A stretch of 64,000 bases of DNA from contig CM043959.1 of assembly GCA_014529385.2 (NCBI GenBank), forward strand, positions 58,258,753 to 58,322,752, written 5' to 3'. Below the pieces are notes generated by a model, which was given only the letters and a program-made list of their open reading frames with translations, searched no databases and had not been told where the DNA came from. This stretch comes from Adiantum capillus-veneris (Eukaryota; Streptophyta; Polypodiopsida; Polypodiales; Pteridaceae). Every line of letters begins with the position of its first letter. Within the stretch, counting starts at the first letter, position 1. This document shows positions 56,939-64,000 of the stretch, one piece after another. Made by a program: the position numbers and the translations under genes.

Positions 56939-58149
56939 CTAATGGGGGCCAAAGGTTGGCTGCCACATTGAAGCAGGCACACAACACTTGTGCTTTTCTT
57001 CCATATGAAGAACCTCTACAACACAATATTTAGGAGATGAATCTAATGTGAGGCATTGCACCGTGTGCATGGCCTTGTCTTTGCCTTGCAAAAGAGGACA
57101 ATCCTTCTTGTTTATGTTGGTTCGAAAGACATATGAAACACAAATTGTGTTTCTTTGCACGCTAAAAATCAGGAGTGCTAAGAGACCCACGTGGAGTATC
57201 TCGTGATTGCTTAGGCTTCTTAGCTTCTTGTGGGCATGGAGAGGTAGATTGTCTATTATTCCTCTTGGAATGTGTGGGAGATCTACCTTGCCATTGGCTC
57301 TTAGCCGCATTGCTCTTAGCAAAAGTATTCTTCGAGTAGGGAACATTTCCCTTCCTCTCTTGGTCATCATCATGTCTTTGGGCATGACCGATGGCTTCTT
57401 CCAAAGTTTTGGGATGTTGGGCCTTGACATGGAGACGATAGTCTTTGTCAAGACCCCTTTAAAACCCCGTATTTTTTGGAATTCATCTAGACCCTCTAGT
57501 TTCAATATGATTTCTCGATACTTCGAAAGATACTGAGTGAGAGAGAGGCTAGACATGCGGCATGCATCCCATGCTAACCAATTCTTATCCTCTTCATTGG
57601 AGTCCAAAAACTCTTTGGAGAAAGAAGCTTGAAACGCAGCCCAAGGCGGAGGACGAGCGTCTATTGGAAATGTCATCCACAACTTATAGGCCTTGCTATT
57701 AAGAGATAGACTTGTTTCCACAGCTGTCATAATATATGGGGTGTGTCTCAACCTATGAATATCACTCCATTTTTGTAAGAATATTCTTAATTAATGCATC
57801 GCTACTTTCTGCATATTTTGAAGCACTTGCCTCTTGGACTCCTTGAGTTGTGCGAGCTTGGGTTCCTCGAACCGTGCTAGTTGTGGCTCCTTGAGCCGTC
57901 AGTGAATTCATAAATTTCACAAGTAGCTCAGTAAGATTTGTAACATTTTACATTTAGTGCAGAGAGGTTGTATTCAAGTACGCTTTGGCGATTTTCCAAA
58001 GTCTTGAAAGCAGCCAAATCTACAAGGCCATGATGTTCTAGATCATCATTGTCATGCATATAAATGTCGACAGCACCTGTGGTGCCCGGATTTTGATGTG
58101 CGTGCTTAAAATCAAAAGTGTGTGTAGGTGGGATATCCTCACTGGCCAT
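56939..58149 (-). pseudogene. Chromovirus 2 gag
   Basis: ATG 58149 (MASEDIPPTHTFDFKHAHQN). After a stop near 57928 and a poorly kept stretch, 57751-57430 reads AYKLWMTFPIDARPPPWAAF, KEFLDSNEEDKNWLAWDACR and IILKLEGLDEFQKIRGF. A frameshift near 57405-57440 switches to another frame (MEEAIGHAQRHDDDQERKGN), and a second shift splits a CCHC-type knuckle (CFICLSNQHK..KKDC) near 57110. KAMHTVQCLTLDSSPKYCVV leads into protease. It closely parallels the gag of chromovirus 1. Confidence 0.82.
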
Positions 58150-58883
58150 GGTAAACACACACTAATGTAGAGAGAGAGAGAACACGTCAACTTGTACCTT
58201 GTAAGTCTTTGTGTTTTTTTTGCTCGACGACTTTTGTGTTGCATGCGACTCTCGCCTTGTGGAAATTATAGCGCTTCACATCTTGTTCTTTGTAAGAACA
58301 CCTTTGTTGATTCTTCACAAAAACTCGTCGTTTTTGTAAAGGCTTTTGTTCACTTGTGAAGCTTCCTCCTTGAAGAAAAAGGAATTTTGGAGGAAAGCTT
58401 TCCTTTTTGTAAGGAGTGAAAAGGAAGGGTGAAACTAGGCTTTGAAGTTTGTAGCTTTCCTTTCCTTCTAGCTTTCTTTGTTAACTCAAGTATGCTATCT
58501 TTCCTTGTTGTACACACAAGGCTCAATAGCTTGGATGGTAAAGTGTTGGCCTCTTACCCTCACGGGTTGAATTCAACCCTGCTTCATACAAGGGTTTAGA
58601 GGGCCTTCCTACACGCACAACCAACGGCACCAACGGAGCCTCGGTGCCATAGAGTTGCCGGTCAAGTTTGCCTTGATCCCTTAGTTGTGCACTATGGTGG
58701 GCGTATAGGGTGTATATGAGGCGTCTCTAGCTCGCTGGCTGTCCTTTTGTGCTGTGCACAGAACCCTATTCCTGCCTTCTTTTGATACGTAGTGGAAGGC
58801 TTTGTCTTCCCCGCCTGCATATTGTGAGAGAGGAGATGTGCACCACATGCACATGCGACCCACTTTTTCCCTTTTCCAAAATA
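58150..58883 (-). other. 5' leader of chromovirus 2
   Basis: About 730 bp between PBS and gag with no ORF I trust. It contains the tRNA-like stretch at 58519-58590. Confidence 0.55.
58519..58590 (+). other. tRNA-like sequence (possible tRNA relic)
   Basis: Contains an A-box-like TAGCTTGGATGG (58527-58538) and a T-arm-like GGGTTGAATTCAACCC (58564-58579). A CTCTTAC stretch sits between them where an anticodon loop would be. Spacing resembles a tRNA, but acceptor and anticodon stems do not pair well. It may be a tRNA-derived relic or chance. Confidence 0.3.
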
Positions 58884-58897
58884 GCTCGGATATCAAT

Positions 58898-58955
58898 TAA
58901 AGGACGAGAATAATGACGTGTGCTAGTCTCCACCCAGCCATGCTATCTTATAGCG

Positions 58956-58997
<42 letters not shown>

Positions 58998-59053
58998 CAT
59001 ATACATTATCTGACCGTGGCGGTGGCCTTGCCCGTAGGACCTGTGTCCTTACA
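58898..59053 (-). repeat. 5' LTR of chromovirus 2 with poly-C at 58956-58995
   Basis: 156 bp. It aligns with 53168-53292 apart from a 40-base C run replacing the short CTCTCC of the other LTR. Confidence 0.82.
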
Positions 59054-59058
59054 TACAG

Positions 59059-60560
59059 TATGCCCGAGGTTGCATGTTGATGACAAGTTGGTCAGACAAG
59101 TAAGGGCCAAGGAGATAATCTTCAAGCTACCAGAAATCTATGTGTAGGATAGTAGCCCTTAAATAGCTAGCACCAGAAACTGCAACATACTTTGCCTCTG
59201 TGGTGGAAGGCAAAGTGCAATTGTGGACACATGATCTCCATAAACATGCTGCTCTAGCAAGTGAGAATACATAGCCATATGTGGATCTTTGACTAACCAC
59301 ACAACCCACATAGTCCGCATTTGTGTAACCCACTATGGATGCATCATTGTTCCCAAAGTGTAAGCACTTGCTTGCTATGCCCTTAAGGTATCTTAGAATG
59401 TGCTTCACTACTTCCCAGTGCTTCATGCTCTGATCAAAATGATAAGGGAACAATCGTTGAACTTCTAGGTATACATGCAATGATCTTCTTGGGTTCATAA
59501 ATAACCTTGGGACTTCATGCATTTGTCAAATTTTTGGTCCCACTAGCTTGAGCCTTGCTTTAGGCTATACAATGCCTTATGCAGTCTACACACAAGATAT
59601 GCCCTTGTAGGCTTTTCAAGTTCAAATTCAAAACCCTCTAGTTGTTTCATGTAGAAATATTCTTCTAGATCCCGCCATCTTCATGTTCGTTTGTACAAGT
59701 TCCATGTCCTCAATGGCTACTAGTCCAATCACAAGATGTAATGTAGTCATCTTGACTATTGCAAAATAAATCTCATCAAATTCCACGTCTTTCTTCTGCT
59801 TAAATCCCTTAGCAACCAATCTAGCCTTATACTTAGGCTCGAAATCTTCTGCAATGTATTTATTCTTATACACCCATTTGCAAGGCAAGGCTTGTTTGCC
59901 CTCTAGCAGCTCTGTCAGCTCCCAATTCTCATTTGTCATAATTGAGTTATACTCTGATTGCATTGCCTGCTCCCACTTCATGTTATCTTCCATCTAAATA
60001 GCTTCTTGGTAGAGTAGTCTCTTCGCAATCAGAAACCAAACAAATAGTTTTACCTTGGTTGAAAATGCTCACGAGCACAAGAGACTCGTGTAGATCTCCT
60101 CACTGCCTGATTACTGACTCTACTCTAGAGCACTACTAGTGGCAAGAACATCACTAGTAGAGTGAGCTGTTTGTTTGATTTTACTTGAGGCTACGTCCTT
60201 GAATCTGACTTTGTGATACTCTACCTCTTTGACGGGTTATCTATGCATCTTCAACGGGCTATCTGTGCATCTTCAACTCATCAAAGATTATTTGTGAGAT
60301 ATGAATGACTTTTCCAAATTCTAGGTGTGAGAGGAGATACCCATCTCTCCATCTAAACCATATCCAATGAAGATGCATTTGTGTGATTTGCGATCTAGCC
60401 ATATACACATAGTCTAGTTTGGCTTCTTGCCAATCGACATCTCCTGTGGAATCTTCTAGTTCAATAAAGTACTAGGTGATCGATTGATAATGTGAAGTGT
60501 TGTCATAATAGACTCTCTCCAAAACTCTGGAGGTAAATTCCCCATAGACAACATGGCTTT
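59059..60560 (-). pseudogene. Copia remnant: RNase H, partial RT, integrase end
   Basis: 59522-59130 reads RNase H (KHWEVVKHILRYLKGIASKC, GYTNADYVGCVVSQRSTYGY, LPSTTEAKYVAVSGAS). 59993-59628 reads the RT N-terminal half (KWEQAMQSEYNSIMTNENWE, CKWVYKNKY, ARLVAKGFKQKKDVEFDEIY). The RT core with YVDD, expected between them, is deleted. 60560-60010 shows the integrase end (WGIYLQSFGESIMTTLHIIN, KCIFIGYGLDGEMGISSHT). No LTR found. Chromovirus 2 inserted next to or into it at 59053. Confidence 0.8.
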
Positions 60561-62183
60561 GTCTCTTCGATTTTCCTATTCATACGCTCACAGAAATGCC
60601 ATTCGGAGCAAGTGTGTATGGCATAGGGAAGTGTCGTCTAATGCCTCTTTGATGCAAAAATACTTGAATTCAATGGAGACGTACTCTTCCTCGTTTGATA
60701 GTGTGCAAAGCCTTCAGCTTCTTGCTTGGCTAGTATATTCCTTTGTAAATGAAAGAAACCAAAGGGTTCTTTTGCCTCAATTTTTCACTTCATTCCACAC
60801 TTCAAATTGTGAGGCCAAAAAAGTAAACAGCAATGAAATAAAAATCTTGTCCATCTTTGTCATTTTTTAGAGGATCACACCAGGAAGACGAAATTGTGAG
60901 TTGCATGTGTGATGTTCTCCAAGAGGGAGGTAAAGAAGTATATTTGGCATGCTAAAACATGCCAATCTTGCCTCCATCATGACAAAAGGGAGGCATTATA
61001 TTATAAAACAGTAAGGGGCTTTCTTTAAAATTCCTCAAATGGCCAGACTGCAATTGAAAGGTATTCTCAATTCTGACTTGGGAATGAAAATTGAAAGGTG
61101 CCCCTTGACAACCAGATCTTTTCTCTCTTGAACGATCTCTTGGTAGCTTTGTGTGTGTGTGTGTGTGTGTGTGTGTAGGTCTAGCCCTCGTGATCATCAA
61201 CCTTGAGTCCTATGTCCCCTCTTCTGCATCATCCTCTAACCCCCCATTAATAGCCAACCTACCCTTTCATGTATTGATATCCATATGCTTTCTGAATCTT
61301 ACCTACTTCCTCTTATCTAATTACAAATGTAGGCTCTCCCATTCACTTCACATATTGCTACACTATTATCACAATATATCGTTGTGCGACATCATCTTTA
61401 TTTCCACCTCTCATGTGAATAAAAGAAGTACAAAAGGTTGTGCATCTCTTCATTAATATTTTTTAGCTTTCTAAAACAAGCCTTAGCAAAGAAGGGAGAT
61501 ATGTATATATTATGATTTTTTATGCTTGTTGGACCTACTTTTGCATGTGAAGCATTAAAATCCTCTACTTTTTGGTTTGTTAACGGCTCCCTTCATTTAA
61601 GAGCCTTGTATAACTGTTGTTTCTTTTTTGTTCTGAAATGCCATAATTACTATATTTGTGGCTTTGGCAAAGTCAATTTGAAAAAGAGCCAAGTCCTCAA
61701 GCAAGGAAACTTTGAGCGATGCCAATAGAAAACCTACCAAGGACACTATCGACGCACCAGCCACCAACTCATATGTCATAACCAATTCTTAGGTGGTGTC
61801 AACCATCTCTTTCTAACCACCAACAAGCCAAGTTTTCCAATCCAACAATCCTCTCATGTGGGCTATAGAGCTACGAGGAATGTAAGCATTACAAGTAGCA
61901 TATAACATGTACGTCAACACTGATCAATATTTGTTAATAAGAAAAACACAAGAACATGTAGCATGCCTCTAGGAGTTTGAATCCTAGTAGTTAGCATATG
62001 AAAACCTATTGTTTCAAGACGATGCTAGAGTAGCCCAAATTCGGCATGAGCAAGAGGAAAAAATTATCGAGCTGTCAAAGATTGCTTGTCTGTCTACCCT
62101 AATTGCTCCTCAAATCAATTCAATAGTCTCAACCAACCAAAATCTATCCTTCTTGCCACAAACTTCTTTGAGTCTAGCATATA

Positions 62184-62238
<55 letters not shown>

Positions 62239-64000
62239 TGTAACTAGTGGCTGATTCACATTATGCAATGGTTGATGGGGGGGTGACCTAGCCACATCTC
62301 TAGTGTCATTTGTGGTTAATCTCACTCTTGTGGTGACTCTTCATGTCCCAAAGAGAGGAACTTTAACCTCAATGTTGAGCTACCATCCACTATCTCAAGA
62401 GAGTATTTTTAACATCATTTTGTAGAGGGTATATTTACCAAAATTCCAAAATAGCACAAGTGTGCTCGTAGCGCATACAAAAACTATATGCATTCAAGCA
62501 TTCCAAGAGGTTGATCCAAATTATCATCTAGAAGCTGTAACATCGTGTGTGTCTTTGTCAAGCCATGCTTTCCCAGTGTTCCCACATGGCCTTGGTTGTT
62601 ATGCTCACACATGCTCCTATCTCCACAATAATAACAACACTCTCTCCTTTGTGTTGCATAGGCAGATTGATATTTCTCTTATCCTTCTTTCACATGTTTT
62701 GCAAGAGATCTGCATTGAAAAAAATGTTTTCAAACCTTTTTTCTTGTAGGGGATTGGGTGGTGACACCATGCTTTTCATAAAACCTACAAATTTAAGTAG
62801 CTTAGCCATGCTTACCCCAAAAGGTAGGTGTTACCAATGGTATCATGCAAGTTACTAGAGTTCAGATTAGTGCTTATATGTTTGTTGTGTCCAACTTCTT
62901 TGTTGCCCCATGGTGAATATATGATATAGGGAAGATTTATAAATAGAGCTCAACTTCTCCTAGGTATTTTGGTAGGGTGTAGGTTTCAAGATCCTTAGTG
63001 CACTTCCATTCTTGCTACTTTTGTAGGGCTCTAAGGATTTTTTGCTTTATCTTCACCACCTTTGGTCAGGGATGGGAAATATGTGACAAGGGATGGGGAA
63101 TTTTTTCTTCTTTGCCATGCAACTTTTATCTAACTTGACAAGATAGAGACAAGATAGGGACTTTTGCATGCTCATCTTTGTCCATTTATACTCCTCTTAT
63201 AGGCTACCTTGCCCAGATTTAGGAGGACCCTTGACTAGACATGCTTAGCTAGCCCCAGTGTCCTACCCTTGACCTGACATAACTTCCCCTTTTTTGTCCT
63301 AAAAGACACCAATACAATAGCTCTTCATAAGAATACCAATGTTTCTCTAATCGAAACCCACATAAGGAAAACGGCTGTGCATGATATAAGTACCAAAGCA
63401 AGTACTCATATGGGGAACTATTTGCTCATAGCAAAAACTAAAATGAGTGATTGCAATCCATATCTTTGTAAGAGACTATTCCTTGGGGGAGAAGGAACCT
63501 CTAACTATTTTTCATATTGGTAGTGGAGCCTACCTCAAGTAAGACGCTTGCACAAAGCAAAATTATTGCTCCTATTGGGTAACAAATTTACGAGCTTATT
63601 TAAAGCGAGGCATTCTAATTAAGCAAACTTATTGCTCCTATTTCTCTACTAGATTAAGATCTATCTCAAGTGAGATGCCCTTACTTTGTGCTCTCATTTT
63701 GTTACTAAAGGAGAACCTATCTCAAGAGAAACACTCTAACAAAGCAAAACTAGCTTTTCAAGCAATGCGTTTCAAAAATTGGAATGATTCTTACTAATGT
63801 AGATCAATCAAGCAATTGATGAGTATTTGGATTTGTTTGTGAAAAGGTTGGTGCCATGTGTCTAAGTCCATGGGTACATTTACCCTCCACATTGTGGAGT
63901 AAATCCCAAAATTATTGATGTTCTTTATTAAAGAAGAAGAGTCATACATGGAGTTTCTCTATGTATTGGGCAGGATCCCTAAATTTTTTGACTCCACAAT
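60561..64000. other. No gene recognised; AT-rich with GT repeats
   Basis: Frames on both strands are short and without family resemblance. (GT)n tracts lie at 61151-61176 and 62186-62235. Around 63520-63760 a block with CCTA.CTCAAG.GA.A..CT and ACAAAGCAAAA recurs at least three times in diverged form. I cannot support any gene. Confidence 0.4.
62186..62235 (+). repeat. (GT)n microsatellite, about 50 bp
   Basis: Uninterrupted GT tract. Open frames across it on both strands are artefacts. Confidence 0.95.

Larger units (their letters stand above)
53163..59058 (-). mobile_element. Full-length Ty3/gypsy chromovirus 2, TSD TACAG
   Basis: 53168-59053 (5,886 bp) flanked by TACAG on both sides (53163-53167 and 59054-59058). 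Short LTRs: 53168-53292 (125 bp) and 58898-59053 (156 bp, enlarged by a 40-bp poly-C). PBS-like 58884-58895 (minus TGATATCCGAGC, 10 of 12 bases as in the initiator Met-tRNA PBS). The purine-rich stretch next to the left LTR (minus TCTCCAAGGGGGTAAA) is the PPT. The domain set and order match chromovirus 1 and the total length is within 2 bp of it. The coding sequence is broken in places. Confidence 0.88.

Noticed and set aside
60561-64000. A host gene in the right end of the window
   Set aside because: Frames are short, lack protein-like composition and show no consistent splice pattern.

Overview
This window looks like nuclear DNA from a large, repeat-rich plant genome, most probably a fern. 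The evidence is plant LTR retrotransposons (Ty1/copia and chromodomain Ty3/gypsy) primed by initiator Met-tRNA, plant L1-type LINE tails, and degenerate PPR genes whose modules use the YAQQGQ / GKQIHDE / LLEKDVVLGNALVDMYAKCG wording I associate with fern PPR families. The fern call is inference; no marker gene proves it. I found no intact host gene. Everything recognisable is a transposable element, a pseudogene or a simple repeat.

Layout. 1-670: 3' end of a LINE. 790-4260: pieces of one Ty3/gypsy family (LTR, PPT, integrase, chromodomain), including two facing copies. 4261-7690: mostly unassigned, with tandem duplications and a poly-C tract. 7690-8320: PPR remnant on +. 8677-11480: TC-rich minisatellite followed by a broken gene of an unrecognised family. 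11490-12600 and 15731-16020: a Q/E-rich repeat gene split by a complete 3.1-kb non-autonomous LTR element (12601-15725, TSD CTCTC). 16021-17186: a truncated sister of that element. 17187-18024: two copia ends. 18025-22575: largely unassigned. 22576-23800: partial phosphoglycerate mutase (iPGAM) pseudogene on -, with recognisable introns. 24700-28245: two PPR pseudogenes on -.

28719-35819: a small coding-less LTR element carrying a nested full-length chromovirus (29191-35074, TSD AGCAA). 36118-40964: copia element on +. 41850-42884: LINE tail with poly-A. 42885-52700: a copia element on - split by a young full-length copia (44759-50041, TSD TTACC, LTRs differing at 2 of 192 sites). 53168-59053: a second chromovirus (TSD TACAG) of almost the same total length as the first. 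59059-60560: copia remnant. 60561-64000: AT-rich DNA with GT repeats and no gene I can support.

The strongest themes are nested insertion with exact target-site duplications, two arrays of short hairpin-forming repeats inside the non-autonomous element, and a recurring style of decay in which most premature stops look like C-to-T (or G-to-A) changes of CAG, CAA, CGA or TGG codons. I did not find a convincing new molecular system. The most unusual items are the hairpin-array LTR element and the unrecognised gene family at 9100-11480.
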